Source: Candidatus Neomarinimicrobiota bacterium
GTDB lineage: Bacteria; Fidelibacterota; UBA2242; B5-G15
NCBI GenBank assembly: GCA_017656425.1
Contig: JACDNV010000011.1
Coordinates: 1-64,000 of the forward strand
Direction: 5' to 3'
Length of the DNA: 64,000 nt
Shown here: piece after piece, positions 5,881 through 15,235 of the stretch
How the letters are laid out: every line of letters begins with the position of its first letter
How positions within the stretch are numbered: the stretch's first letter is position 1
Position numbers and translations under genes: made by a program
Notes under the pieces: model-generated
Database searches by the model: none
Told to the model about the DNA's origin: nothing
Seen by the model: the letters and a program-made list of their open reading frames with translations, nothing else

Positions 5881-6172
5881 ATCTTTTACGGCTTCGCCAC
5901 CTCAGTCACAGGTGACTCAATTCAATTTAAACTATTTATCCCTTACAAACTTACCGCTTCTAAATCCTGCTCTATTTATCAATTACGACAATAATTTAAT
6001 ACCATATTCTCGTAAAAAAAATGTTGATTTTATATTTTTAGTCTGGGAAGATCAAAGCTGTGATTTATATCAAATAATTACACATTTTGTGATCTAAAAT
6101 GAATTTTAATATATATTAAGACATTATAACTATATTGAAATAATTTCAAATATGAAAGAAAACCAAATAAAT
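5881..6172. other. Noncoding AT-rich gap
   Basis: Nothing convincing is encoded. A small perfect inverted repeat AGTCAC-AG-GTGACT lies at 5904-5917, next to GGCTTCGCC, probably the edge of the S23 cassette. The remainder is very AT-rich and precedes the stop of the Por-tailed gene. Confidence 0.5.
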
Positions 6173-7579
6173 TCATTTTATAACAAGAATTTTCCTTACT
6201 ACACTTATACCTTCTAAATCAATTCTTAATAAATACACCCCTGATTGCAAATAACCACAATCGAATCTAAATGTATTGGTATAAGAGGATAACTCCGTAT
6301 TCGTAAGAAGTCTTATCAGACATCCTCTAATATCATATATTGAAATTGATACTCGTGACTGTCTTTCTAATTTTATATTCAAATTAAAAAATATATTTGC
6401 TGGATTGGGATATATTTCTATATTATATGAATTATCTATTGTGTTCGTATCATTGGATGGAACTACAATAGTTCGAACTATATCAATATACTTTGTTTCT
6501 TTGCCATCGTAATCAACACTGCTTAAAAGATAACTGTATGTACTACCTTTTGTAACATTTCTGTCAGTAAAAGTATAGTTATTTGGATATGAGCACGTAC
6601 CATGTCCAGTAAGCTCATCATAATCAGCAAAACTTGCCATCATTTTAAATTCAGAATCATTTATACTCCTGTAAATTTTAAATCCTAAATTATCAATTTC
6701 TGACTCAGTTATCCATTCCAGTTTAATATCAGGTTCAATATATTTCACATTAAAATATGAGATCATTACAGGCAATGAACCGTCGGTATATATGAAATTT
6801 GCATAATAAATATCATCCAGATGAATACACGCTTTATTACCTTCACTACTTCCTCCATAAAACATCCATGAATCTATACTTGCACCATCTAAGAGCCCAC
6901 CCTTAGGTAAGTCATCCCCGATAAGCTCGCCATTTACCCATAAATCATATTTATTAGGTGCAACAGCTTGTACTCCATTGTAGTTATAATTTTTTGTGCT
7001 GGATGAATTATTTCCCCATATTTCTATTACATAATTCGTATTTTGATTTAACGTTACCCCACTCAATTTTTTCCAGCTATCACTATCTCTGTAATATACA
7101 CATACAGTACTATCAGTTATATAATCAAAACGAAGACCTGTAAAAACCATATCAGTAGAGAAACTGCTATTATTTGAATAACAATTTCCATCCCCCTGAA
7201 AAAAATACCACTTCCCACCGGTTCCACCACTGAAACGAATCAAAAATTTGATTGTGAAGCTATTCCCTGGTGAATAATTATAAACACTGAATTTGTTGTA
7301 TGATGTAGAGCTGGAAGCTACCCCCTTTAGCTCGGATTCGGAGCCAAATCCTGCTATACCTGGATTTTCAAGATAAAATCCACCTCCACCACTACCAACT
7401 CTGACTCTCTCTGTTCCGCCATTTGCCCCGGGTGATGGTAAAAACGTGGTGTCTTCACCAGAAGTAAAACTTCCTGTATCAACTCCAAAACTATAATACC
7501 ACACTTGAGCATGTAATAGTTGTAAAAATGAAGCATAAACAAACAATCCAATGATAATGAATCTTAAATATTTAACCAT
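6173..7579 (-). CDS. Secreted protein with Por/type IX secretion C-terminal tail
   Basis: A 468-residue exported protein. Residues 1-24 form a signal peptide ending LLHA. Residues about 25-270 are Ser/Gly/Tyr/Asn-rich and predicted all-beta, resembling a LamG/concanavalin-like sandwich (FTIKFLIRFSGGTGGKWYFF; YDLWVNGELIGDDL; HLDDIYYANF). Residues about 275-365 look like a fibronectin-III-like domain (DIKLEWITESEIDNLGFKIY). The C-terminus (about 385-468) has the Por sorting-domain pattern, with IEIYPNPA and SGVYLLRIDL. In FCB bacteria such tails direct export by the type IX system and surface attachment. It follows araA as transcribed, so a role in binding an arabinose-containing glycan is possible but unproven. 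Confidence 0.8.
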   Translation of the reverse strand: MVKYLRFIIIGLFVYASFLQLLHAQVWYYSFGVDTGSFTSGEDTTFLPSPGANGGTERVRVGSGGGGFYLENPGIAGFGSESELKGVASSSTSYNKFSVYNYSPGNSFTIKFLIRFSGGTGGKWYFFQGDGNCYSNNSSFSTDMVFTGLRFDYITDSTVCVYYRDSDSWKKLSGVTLNQNTNYVIEIWGNNSSSTKNYNYNGVQAVAPNKYDLWVNGELIGDDLPKGGLLDGASIDSWMFYGGSSEGNKACIHLDDIYYANFIYTDGSLPVMISYFNVKYIEPDIKLEWITESEIDNLGFKIYRSINDSEFKMMASFADYDELTGHGTCSYPNNYTFTDRNVTKGSTYSYLLSSVDYDGKETKYIDIVRTIVVPSNDTNTIDNSYNIEIYPNPANIFFNLNIKLERQSRVSISIYDIRGCLIRLLTNTELSSYTNTFRFDCGYLQSGVYLLRIDLEGISVVRKILVIK

Positions 7580-7611
7580 TTAATTAGCCGCTTTATCTTT
7601 ATTCGCTAGTA

Positions 7612-7639
7612 AATTATTTAATGAATTTATTATAGTCAA
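7612..7639 (-). promoter_or_regulatory. Weak promoter candidate for the Por-tailed gene
   Basis: On the minus strand TTGACT (7634-7639) is followed after 16 bp by TAATTT (7612-7617), about 35 bp before the start codon. The match is modest and the surrounding DNA is AT-rich, so it may be chance. Confidence 0.25.
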
Positions 7640-7680
7640 TTATTTTTTTTAATTCTTAAAAATAAAAAATAATTAATTAT

Positions 7681-9147
7681 CTATGTTCTAAATCTGACTT
7701 CTTCAACTTTTGTATTTTCATCTATTTTTACTAGCTCAATACCCGCTATCTCAACAAAATCCTCTAAGTAGTTAATGTCAATTGCCTGACTGAAAACCGT
7801 ATGGTGAGCTCCACCAGCGTAGATCCATGCGGTAGCAGCTGTCTTCAAATCCGGTTTTGGTATCCAGAATACCCTTGCCACAGGTAACCTAGGCATTGGT
7901 CTTGGCGGTTTTATTGTCTTTACTTCATTCACTATCAACCTGAATTTATCGCCTATGTCTATTAATGATGCATTAATAGCTTCACCCTCATCAGCATCAA
8001 AAATCAATCTTGGTGGATCATCCTTTCCTCCAATAGAAAGCGGATAAATCTCTATTCGAGGCTTTTCACTGGCAATTGATTCACATACCTCCAGCATGTG
8101 TGCTCCAAGAACAATCATATTCCCCGGCTCTAAGTGATACGTATAGTCCTCCATAAATGTTGTACCTCCGTTTAGACCATCTGACATCACTTTTACAGCT
8201 CTTACCATAGCCGCTGTCTTCCAATCTCCTTCTGCACCAAACCCATATCCCTTCGCCATTAATCGCTGGACTGCAAGTCCGGGTAATTGCTTAAGCCCAT
8301 GCAAATTTTCAAATGTTGTTGTAAACGCTTTAAAATTACCATCTTTTAAAAACCTTTCCAGTCCTATCTCAATTCGAGCTGCATCTTTCAAATTCTGATA
8401 CTTCTCTCCCCCTTCCAGAAGTTTTTGATCTATCTCGTACTGTTCTTTATACTCTTCAATTAGGTTCAGAATCTCTTTCTCATCTACATTATTAACATAT
8501 TCTACCAGATCACCAACACCGTATCCATTTACCGAAATACCAAATACCTTCTCTGCTTCTACCTTGTCACCTTCTGTTACAGCCACATCTCTCATATTAT
8601 CACCAAATCTTGCTATTTTCATCCCCTGCATGTCAGCCCAGGCAACGGCTACCCTCATCCAGATAGCAATCTTCCCCAGGGTCTCATCATCCTGCCAGTG
8701 ACCGGTTACAACCTTCCTTCTTATTCCCATTCTTGTACAGATATATCCAAACTCTCTATCACCATGGGCAGATTGATTCAGGTTCATAAAATCCATATCT
8801 ATCGTATCCCAGGGGATATCCCTGTTGAATTGCGTATGAAAATGAAGCATAGGTTTTTTTAGAATATTTAGTCCCCTTATCCACATTTTTGCAGGTGAAA
8901 ATGTGTGCATCCAGAAAATTACCCCAACACACTCTTTTTGACTATTCACATCATGACATACCTTTTCTATAGCATCAGAAGTTGTAACTACCGACTTAAA
9001 CAAAAGCTCAACAGGTAGTTTACTAGATTTATTTAACTCATTTACCATACTTTGCGAATGCTCTTCAACTTTCCTTAATGTTTCCTCACCGTATAAATGT
9101 TGACTACCTGTAACAAACCAAACTTTGAAATTCTTATAATCAATCAT
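7681..9147 (-). CDS. araA: L-arabinose isomerase
   Basis: A 488-residue enzyme converting L-arabinose to L-ribulose (Mn2+-dependent). The metal/catalytic residues known from E. coli AraA are present at almost the same numbers: Glu306 (GFGAEGDWK), Glu333 (TTFMEDYTYHLE), His350 (LGAHMLE) and His449 (AGGAHHTVF). The length is normal. It is the last gene of the ara operon as transcribed, 16 bp after araD. Confidence 0.97.
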   Translation of the reverse strand: MIDYKNFKVWFVTGSQHLYGEETLRKVEEHSQSMVNELNKSSKLPVELLFKSVVTTSDAIEKVCHDVNSQKECVGVIFWMHTFSPAKMWIRGLNILKKPMLHFHTQFNRDIPWDTIDMDFMNLNQSAHGDREFGYICTRMGIRRKVVTGHWQDDETLGKIAIWMRVAVAWADMQGMKIARFGDNMRDVAVTEGDKVEAEKVFGISVNGYGVGDLVEYVNNVDEKEILNLIEEYKEQYEIDQKLLEGGEKYQNLKDAARIEIGLERFLKDGNFKAFTTTFENLHGLKQLPGLAVQRLMAKGYGFGAEGDWKTAAMVRAVKVMSDGLNGGTTFMEDYTYHLEPGNMIVLGAHMLEVCESIASEKPRIEIYPLSIGGKDDPPRLIFDADEGEAINASLIDIGDKFRLIVNEVKTIKPPRPMPRLPVARVFWIPKPDLKTAATAWIYAGGAHHTVFSQAIDINYLEDFVEIAGIELVKIDENTKVEEVRFRT

Positions 9148-9163
9148 ATCAAACCCCTATCAT

Positions 9164-9859
9164 TTATCTATTTTTTTGACCATAATAAGAATCAGGACCA
9201 TGTTTTCTTAAATAATGTTTTTTTATTACATATTCTGGTAAATCTTTTACATCTGGATTTAATAACATAGTTTTAAAAGCCATCTCAGCAATCTTTTCCA
9301 GTATTAAACTATTTTTAACGGATTCAATAGGTGTTTTACCCCATGTAAATGGGCCATGACCTGCGACAAGTATTCCTGGATTCGAATGTAAATCATACTT
9401 TTTCATTGTTTCGACAATTACCTTTCCTGTATTTCTTTCATAATCTTCAAAAACCTCTGCTTCGGTAAGATATCTGGTTAATGGGACTGAACCAAAAAAA
9501 TTATCCGCATGAGTAGTGCCAAGGCATGGTATTTCCATATTTGCCTGAGCAAATACTACTGCATAAGTACTATGAGTGTGTGTAACGCCACCTATTTCTG
9601 GAAAAGATTTGTACAACTCAATATGAGTCTTTAAATCAGTGGAAGGATTTAATTTTCCCTCGACAACCCTTGCATCAAGAGAGACCACTACCAGATCATC
9701 AACTGTTAAATCATCATAGTCCACACCGCTTGGCTTTATGACAATCATGTTTTTTTCTCTATCAATACCACTAACGTTTCCCCATGTAAGGATTGCAAGA
9801 TTATATTCTTTTATCAGTTTATTAGCTTTTAACACTTCTTCTTTTAACTTTTCAAGCAT
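9164..9859 (-). CDS. araD: L-ribulose-5-phosphate 4-epimerase
   Basis: A 231-residue class II aldolase/epimerase that converts L-ribulose 5-phosphate to D-xylulose 5-phosphate, the exit to the pentose phosphate pathway. Zn ligands are visible: His94 and His96 (GVTHTHSTYA) and His168 (VAGHGPFTWG), with TWGNVSGID and STD (73-75) for phosphate binding and catalysis. The start overlaps the araB 3' end by 8 bp. AraD-type rather than fuculose aldolase is supported by the AraA/AraB context. Confidence 0.96.
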   Translation of the reverse strand: MLEKLKEEVLKANKLIKEYNLAILTWGNVSGIDREKNMIVIKPSGVDYDDLTVDDLVVVSLDARVVEGKLNPSTDLKTHIELYKSFPEIGGVTHTHSTYAVVFAQANMEIPCLGTTHADNFFGSVPLTRYLTEAEVFEDYERNTGKVIVETMKKYDLHSNPGILVAGHGPFTWGKTPIESVKNSLILEKIAEMAFKTMLLNPDVKDLPEYVIKKHYLRKHGPDSYYGQKNR

Positions 9860-11558
9860 CGTTTACCTTCCTTATTGAGTCCCTTATTTCTAGAAGTTCC
9901 TTCATAATGCTATACAGATTACCTTCAAATTCTTTTGTACCAAACGCATCATGCAATTGACAATAGAGCTTATACAGCCTTTTATAAACTTTATTATTAT
10001 CCACATCGGGATGATATACTTTACTAGTACCTGACATTTTACTCTGCGCTTCAAAGACAGAGTCATATCCACCCGCCTCGCTACCGGCTGCCACAGCACC
10101 AAAAATCGCAGCACCAAGGGCACAGGTTTGTTCGCTTCTCGTAACCTTCATTGGTCGACCAATAATGTCTGCATATATCTGCATTAAAAGTGGATTCTTA
10201 AATGCCAATCCTCCACAATTTATCACATCTTTAACTCCAACTCCATACTCTTCAAGCCTATCAATAATCCTCAATGCACCAAATCCAGTAGCTTCTATCA
10301 GCGCTCTATAAATTTCGTGAGGTTTAGTATGAAGAGTCTGTCCCACAAGGAGACCGGTGAGCCGAGCATCAACCAGTATAGTCCTGTTTCCATTATTCCA
10401 GTCAAGAGCAAGTAAGCCACTTTCACCAGGTTTTATCTTTTCCGCCATCATACTAAGAGTCTTGAATTTTTCAGCAGTTGTAGATCCATAACTCTCCGGG
10501 ACCAGATTGTTTACAAACCATAAAAAGATATCACCAACACCTGACTGCCCGGCTTCTATTCCATAATATCTCTCTATTACAGAACCGTCAACAATACCAC
10601 AAACGCCGGGAATATCAGCGAGCTCTCTATTTTTAGGATAAATCATAATATCACAGGTACTGGTTCCAATTATCTTTACTAAAGTTTCTTCTTTTATTCC
10701 AGCTCCCACAGCTCCCATATGAGCATCAAAAGCACCAACTGCTACAGTTACATTTTCACTTAGTCCTAATTTTTCCACCCAGTAACCTGACAGATTACCT
10801 ATTCTATTATTCGATGTACACGCTTCTTCATAAAGGTTATCTCTTAATTTCTCAAGCCCGGGCGATAAGATCTTTAAAAATTCCTTATCAGGCAATCCTC
10901 CCCATTCCTTATTGTACATCGCTTTATGTCCAGCAGCACATACACTCCTTTTTATATTTCCTGGCTTTGTATCACCAACAAGATTGGCAGGTATCCAGTC
11001 ACATATCTCCACCCAGCTATACGCAGCATCAAAAACCTCAGGATCAATGTTCTTGCAGTGTAAAATCTTGCTCCAGAACCATTCTGATGAGTACACACCC
11101 CCTATCTTGGCAAGATACTGAGGTCTATACTTTCTGGCAGTTTCTGTGATATAACCGGCCTCTCTATGACTTGTATGATCTTTCCATAACCAGACATATG
11201 CGTTGGGATTATTTTTAAACTTCTCATAATAACAAAGGGGGGCCCCATCTTCATCCACTGGCATTGGACTGCTACCGGTTGTATCAACACCTATACCTAT
11301 AACATCTTCATTTTTAAAATTTTTATCATTTTCCTTGGCTATTTTTAAACTTTCTTTTATGGTATCCTCAATTCCTTTTAAATAATCATCGGGGTTTTGA
11401 CGTGCAAGTTCAGGATTTTTTGAATCGATAATAACTCCATTTTCTCCAGATGGGTAATCATAAACGTATGTCGCTACCTCTTCGCCGTCATTGATGTTTA
11501 CAATGACAGACCTGACCGAATTAGTGCCAAAATCCAGTCCGATTGAATACTTTGGCAT
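9852..11558 (-). CDS. araB: Ribulokinase
   Basis: A 568-residue FGGY-family kinase phosphorylating L-ribulose. It has the N-terminal phosphate-binding loop GLDFGTNSVRSV (7-18), VGIGVDTTGSSPMPVD, and the C-terminal FGGY pattern ATGFGALRIIDRLEEYGV with NCGGLAFKNPLLMQIYADII. The length matches bacterial AraB. It lies between the symporter and araD, in the order galM-symporter-araB-araD-araA. No araR/araC regulator gene is present in the window. Confidence 0.97.
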   Translation of the reverse strand: MPKYSIGLDFGTNSVRSVIVNINDGEEVATYVYDYPSGENGVIIDSKNPELARQNPDDYLKGIEDTIKESLKIAKENDKNFKNEDVIGIGVDTTGSSPMPVDEDGAPLCYYEKFKNNPNAYVWLWKDHTSHREAGYITETARKYRPQYLAKIGGVYSSEWFWSKILHCKNIDPEVFDAAYSWVEICDWIPANLVGDTKPGNIKRSVCAAGHKAMYNKEWGGLPDKEFLKILSPGLEKLRDNLYEEACTSNNRIGNLSGYWVEKLGLSENVTVAVGAFDAHMGAVGAGIKEETLVKIIGTSTCDIMIYPKNRELADIPGVCGIVDGSVIERYYGIEAGQSGVGDIFLWFVNNLVPESYGSTTAEKFKTLSMMAEKIKPGESGLLALDWNNGNRTILVDARLTGLLVGQTLHTKPHEIYRALIEATGFGALRIIDRLEEYGVGVKDVINCGGLAFKNPLLMQIYADIIGRPMKVTRSEQTCALGAAIFGAVAAGSEAGGYDSVFEAQSKMSGTSKVYHPDVDNNKVYKRLYKLYCQLHDAFGTKEFEGNLYSIMKELLEIRDSIRKVNDA

Positions 11559-11592
11559 TTTTATTCCTCTCCATCTTTATAAAAATATCAAT

Positions 11593-13347
11593 TTATCCTC
11601 TAAAATAGAGATAAACCGCAAGTATAATTACTAATACCAACGCTGAAGCCAATACATCGCCCCATTTCCAGCTAGAACGAGACTCTTTTTTATGTTCTTC
11701 CGTCACAGTAGCATATGTTAGACCAGTTATTTTGCTTTCATTTGGTTTTTCCGTCAAATAACTTACCACAATCATTACTATCAAACTGACTAAAAAAATG
11801 AATAAGCTATAATATTGAAAGAATATATTATTAATAATCCATAAAAAGGAGCCCTCAGGGTATTCAAAACCAGGGATTAATTTTACTGGAGTATCAATTG
11901 CAAGTCGAAACAGACCAAGAAAAAATCCTACCCCAAGAGCGGCCAGGCAACCTTTAGCATTTAATCTTTTACTAAATATTCCCATAAAAAATACTACAAA
12001 AATAGGAGGTGCAAGATATGCTTGTACACCCTGCAAATAATCATAAAGTCCCTTGCTACCCTTTATAACAGGAAGCCATAATATACCTATCAATACCATA
12101 ATTGTCGTTGCTATCCTACCAACCCATACAAGTCTCTCCTGAGATACTCCTCTTCTTATCCTTGAATAAAAATCCATCGTAAATAATGTTGAGCTGGCAT
12201 TAAATACACCTGCGAGCGAACTCATCAAGGCTGCAAGAAGCCCGGCGACAACAATTCCTCTCACACCAACAGGTAAAATATTCGCTACCATTAATGGAAA
12301 AGCTTCTTGAGCCCTGTCCCTTATAATGTTTCCATTAGCATCAATTAAGTGCTGCTGAAATGCCGGAATTTTACCACTAACAGCTATAGCATAGCAGATA
12401 ATACCCGGTATGATAAAAATGAAAACAGGTAAAAGTTTAAAAAACGCAGCAGCAATTGATCCACGTCTTGCAACCTTTTCATTTGGTGCAGTCAAAACTC
12501 TCTGTACAATATACTGATCTGTTGTCCAGTACCACAGACCAACAATGGGTGCACAGAAAAGCATACCAACCCATGGATAATTATCGTTAAAATACCATGC
12601 CATCCTTGTTACCTCTTTTACAGGTGCCCATGTAGCCTGCACACCATCAGGAACAATCGGTTTCCATAAATTGAACATCTCAGAACCGGCTATAGCTTTC
12701 ATCTCTCCCCATCCACCAAGAAACTTCAAACCAAAAATTGTTACGAGTGCTGAACCAATTATCAGTATTATAGTCTGTATCGCTTCAGTATATGCTACAG
12801 CTCTCATACCACCTAAAACTGTATATAATCCAGTAATCAATATCACAAGAAGCGAACCAATATAAAAACTATCCAATCCAAGGAATCTTATTTCAGGCAA
12901 TAAGACAGAAAATACAATACCTCCTGCAAAAATACCCACAGCTATTTTAGTCAATATATAAGCAATAAGAGAGATACCCGATAATACTGTTCGTGCAGTA
13001 GGAGAAAACCTTTTCTCAAGAAACTCAGGTGTTGTAAAGACCTTTGATCTCATATAAAAAGGAACCATAACCCATGCAAGAACCAGAAGACACCATGCAT
13101 GTAACTCATAATGTGCCATTGCAACCCCATCGGTCGCACCAGTACCAGCCAGACCAACTATGTGTTCAGAGCCAATATTGGAGGCAAATATGGAAGCTCC
13201 TATTATGAACCAACCGAGGTGTCTACCGGCTAAGAAATAGTCATCGGCAGTTTTTTTCTGCCTTTTCATTACTACCCATGCTATACCAAGGATAAATGCA
13301 AAATAGGCAAATATAATTAACCAGTCAATGGGATATAACGCCTTCAC
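11593..13347 (-). CDS. Sodium:solute symporter (SGLT/SSS family), probable L-arabinose importer
   Basis: A 584-residue integral inner-membrane protein with about 13-14 hydrophobic segments. SSS-family features are visible: the N-terminal DDYFLAGRHLGWFIIGASIF, ASNIGSEHIVGLAGTGA, and the region GLLAALMSSLAGVFNASSTL with conserved Ser/Thr for the Na2 site. The family imports sugars with Na+. Substrate assignment to L-arabinose rests on its position between the mutarotase and araB genes, not on sequence. Confidence 0.93.
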   Translation of the reverse strand: MKALYPIDWLIIFAYFAFILGIAWVVMKRQKKTADDYFLAGRHLGWFIIGASIFASNIGSEHIVGLAGTGATDGVAMAHYELHAWCLLVLAWVMVPFYMRSKVFTTPEFLEKRFSPTARTVLSGISLIAYILTKIAVGIFAGGIVFSVLLPEIRFLGLDSFYIGSLLVILITGLYTVLGGMRAVAYTEAIQTIILIIGSALVTIFGLKFLGGWGEMKAIAGSEMFNLWKPIVPDGVQATWAPVKEVTRMAWYFNDNYPWVGMLFCAPIVGLWYWTTDQYIVQRVLTAPNEKVARRGSIAAAFFKLLPVFIFIIPGIICYAIAVSGKIPAFQQHLIDANGNIIRDRAQEAFPLMVANILPVGVRGIVVAGLLAALMSSLAGVFNASSTLFTMDFYSRIRRGVSQERLVWVGRIATTIMVLIGILWLPVIKGSKGLYDYLQGVQAYLAPPIFVVFFMGIFSKRLNAKGCLAALGVGFFLGLFRLAIDTPVKLIPGFEYPEGSFLWIINNIFFQYYSLFIFLVSLIVMIVVSYLTEKPNESKITGLTYATVTEEHKKESRSSWKWGDVLASALVLVIILAVYLYFRG

Positions 13348-13380
13348 TGTACACCTCCAGGTTTTTTTATGTTTTATAAA

Positions 13381-14523
13381 CTACTTTACAGAAAATTTAA
13401 ATATGGTTGTGTGAGTATATGTCTCTCCTGGTCTTAATACAGCTGATGGAAAATTTGGATGGTTAGGTGCATCAGGAAAATTCTGGGGCTCCAGACATAA
13501 TGATGTTCTAAAATTATACTTCACACCACCTTTGCCTTTCTTCGTACCGTCCAGAAAATTTCCTGAATAAAACTGAATTCCAGGCTGGTCTGTCAACAAC
13601 TCCATGTTAATTCCACTCTCAGGAGAATAAAGCTCGACTACTTTTCTTATCTGTCCGTTATAACTATTTAAAACCCAATTATGATCATATCCACCAGCAA
13701 ATTTCAACGGTTCATAATCTTTATCAATATCCTGCCCGATTTGTTTTGGCTTTCTGAAATCCATCGGTGTCCCGGTAACATCTCTTAACTCACCCGTGGG
13801 TATAAGTTCCTTATTAGTTGGAGTAAAATAATCTGCATCTATCATCAATTGATGGTTTAGGATTGTATTATCAAACGAACCGCTTAAATTGAAGTACCCG
13901 TGACTTGTCATATTTACAATAGTAGGTTTATCTGTCGTTGCTTTAAATGATATTTTCAATTCATTCCGATCTTTAAAAAGAGAATATGTAACCTTCGCAT
14001 GAAGATTCCCTGGATACCCCTCTTCGCCATCAGGACTATCGAGAGATAAAACCAAAGAGACACAGGAATCATCAGATACTGTTCTGGCATCCCATAACTT
14101 TTTCCCAAAATGATTTTTACCTCCATGCAAATGATTTTCACCATTATTTATTGTTAATTGATACTCTTTTCCATCAAGGGTAAACCGTCCTTTTTTAATT
14201 CTATTTGCAAATCTGCCAACTACGATTCCAAAAAATGAATCATCTGCTATATAATCATCCAATGAATCAAAACCCGCAAGAACATCTACCAACTTCCCAT
14301 TTTTATCGGGAACAAAAATTGAAACGAGAATACCACCATAATTTGTAATCTTAACAGCCATATCATTGTTATTTTTCAAGGTATAAAGGAAAACATCTTT
14401 ACCATTGAATGTCCCAAATTTCTCTTTCATAATATGCCTCCTATTTTTTTGACAACCAGTATAGAGTATCATAACTATTATAATAACAAAAAAATTGCAT
14501 AACAAATAAATTTCCTTTCTCAT
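13381..14523 (-). CDS. galM: Aldose 1-epimerase (mutarotase), possible lipoprotein form
   Basis: A 380-residue GalM-family protein that interconverts anomers of sugars such as arabinose or galactose. Family motifs: NGENHLHGG, NMTSHGYFNLSG, GGYDHNW, and the catalytic-Glu region CLEPQNFPDAPNHPNFPSA. Residues 1-24 form a lipoprotein-like signal with YTGC (Cys24). The start at 14523 has a ribosome-binding site (TGAGGTG), but an internal ATG at 14430 (MKEKFGTF) has an even better one (TAGGAGG). Both a periplasmic lipoprotein and a cytoplasmic enzyme may therefore be made. It is the first gene of the ara operon. Confidence 0.93.
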   Translation of the reverse strand: MRKEIYLLCNFFVIIIVMILYTGCQKNRRHIMKEKFGTFNGKDVFLYTLKNNNDMAVKITNYGGILVSIFVPDKNGKLVDVLAGFDSLDDYIADDSFFGIVVGRFANRIKKGRFTLDGKEYQLTINNGENHLHGGKNHFGKKLWDARTVSDDSCVSLVLSLDSPDGEEGYPGNLHAKVTYSLFKDRNELKISFKATTDKPTIVNMTSHGYFNLSGSFDNTILNHQLMIDADYFTPTNKELIPTGELRDVTGTPMDFRKPKQIGQDIDKDYEPLKFAGGYDHNWVLNSYNGQIRKVVELYSPESGINMELLTDQPGIQFYSGNFLDGTKKGKGGVKYNFRTSLCLEPQNFPDAPNHPNFPSAVLRPGETYTHTTIFKFSVK

Positions 14524-14744
14524 TTTTCACCTCATTTATTATTCCCCACAAAAGCTCTGCATTTTTTCTTTAAAATAAGCAATTTTTCATGCACCGTAAA
14601 AATAAACATTTTGAATCTACCAAAGCAATGTTTTTTAAGTTACATAACAATATCTTTATAGTATGCTTGTTAACAGTTTATATTTACTCACTTTAATTTC
14701 CACAAAAATATCATTTTAAAATACTATGCGTTGCGGTTATAAAT
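14524..14744 (-). promoter_or_regulatory. Upstream region of the ara operon
   Basis: This is the only sizeable gap before the galM-symporter-araBDA unit, so it probably holds the operon promoter and operator. It contains the perfect 8-bp palindrome TGTTAACA (14668-14675) and a nearby TGTTATGTAAC word on the minus strand. I cannot assign an operator to a known regulator from this. Confidence 0.35.
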
Positions 14745-15119
14745 CTAACAAATCGAACTAACAATCTTTAAGGTTAATAAATACATAACCAGAACCCAGA
14801 GAAAACTCAAAAGCGTACCAATTAGAAAATACTCAGTCAGCCTCATCTTTGTTCTATTATCACCAGAAATATCTCCGAACCTATAGATTGCCTTCATTGT
14901 TAGCAAAAACCCTATCAGCGACCGCTCTCCCATTACTAAAAGAATAAAAATTAGAGTTCTTTCTATTATACCAATATACTTTCCCGCACTATCAAATCCC
15001 TTTGGTAGATCATTTATTTTAAATGGCCTCATTACTGTCTTCACAAAAAAAGAGCCTGCAAACGCTACTAGAAGCCATGCAACAGAATATATAAAATATT
15101 TTATTACCTGATCAGACAT
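14745..15119 (-). CDS. Small membrane protein related to the C-terminal part of DUF3307 proteins
   Basis: A 124-residue protein with three hydrophobic regions (about 7-28, 51-79 and 96-117). The sequence GKYIGIIERTLIFILLVMGE, then IGFLLTMKAIYRFGDI and TEYFLIGTLLSF, matches the conserved C-terminal part of DUF3307-family membrane proteins. Those are usually about twice as long, with an N-terminal domain that is absent here. DUF3307 and SatD genes are often adjacent, and SatD lies directly upstream. The 116-bp gap between them holds two matching palindromes, so this gene may have its own regulated promoter. Function unknown. Confidence 0.75.
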   Translation of the reverse strand: MSDQVIKYFIYSVAWLLVAFAGSFFVKTVMRPFKINDLPKGFDSAGKYIGIIERTLIFILLVMGERSLIGFLLTMKAIYRFGDISGDNRTKMRLTEYFLIGTLLSFLWVLVMYLLTLKIVSSIC

Positions 15120-15189
15120 ACTGCAACGCGTAAATTCAATCCAGCTTATCTTTTATCAATATAGTTTCTTTAAGTATCTCATATATTTC

Positions 15190-15232
15190 AACCCTATATG
15201 GTTAATAATACAATACTTAACCTTATATGGTT
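15190..15232. promoter_or_regulatory. Twin 14-bp palindromes upstream of the small membrane-protein gene
   Basis: AACCCTATATGGTT (15190-15203) and AACCTTATATGGTT (15219-15232) are the same near-perfect dyad (AACCNTATANGGTT), spaced 29 bp centre to centre, about 2.8 helical turns. They lie in the only gap between satD and the membrane-protein gene, 71 bp and more before the latter's start codon. This arrangement is typical of a dimeric-repressor operator pair. Confidence 0.6.
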
Positions 15233-15235
15233 GAA

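Noticed and set aside
5904-5917. Palindrome AGTCAC-AG-GTGACT as an operator
   Set aside because: A single short dyad, not near a start codon and next to the S23 cassette edge; insufficient support.
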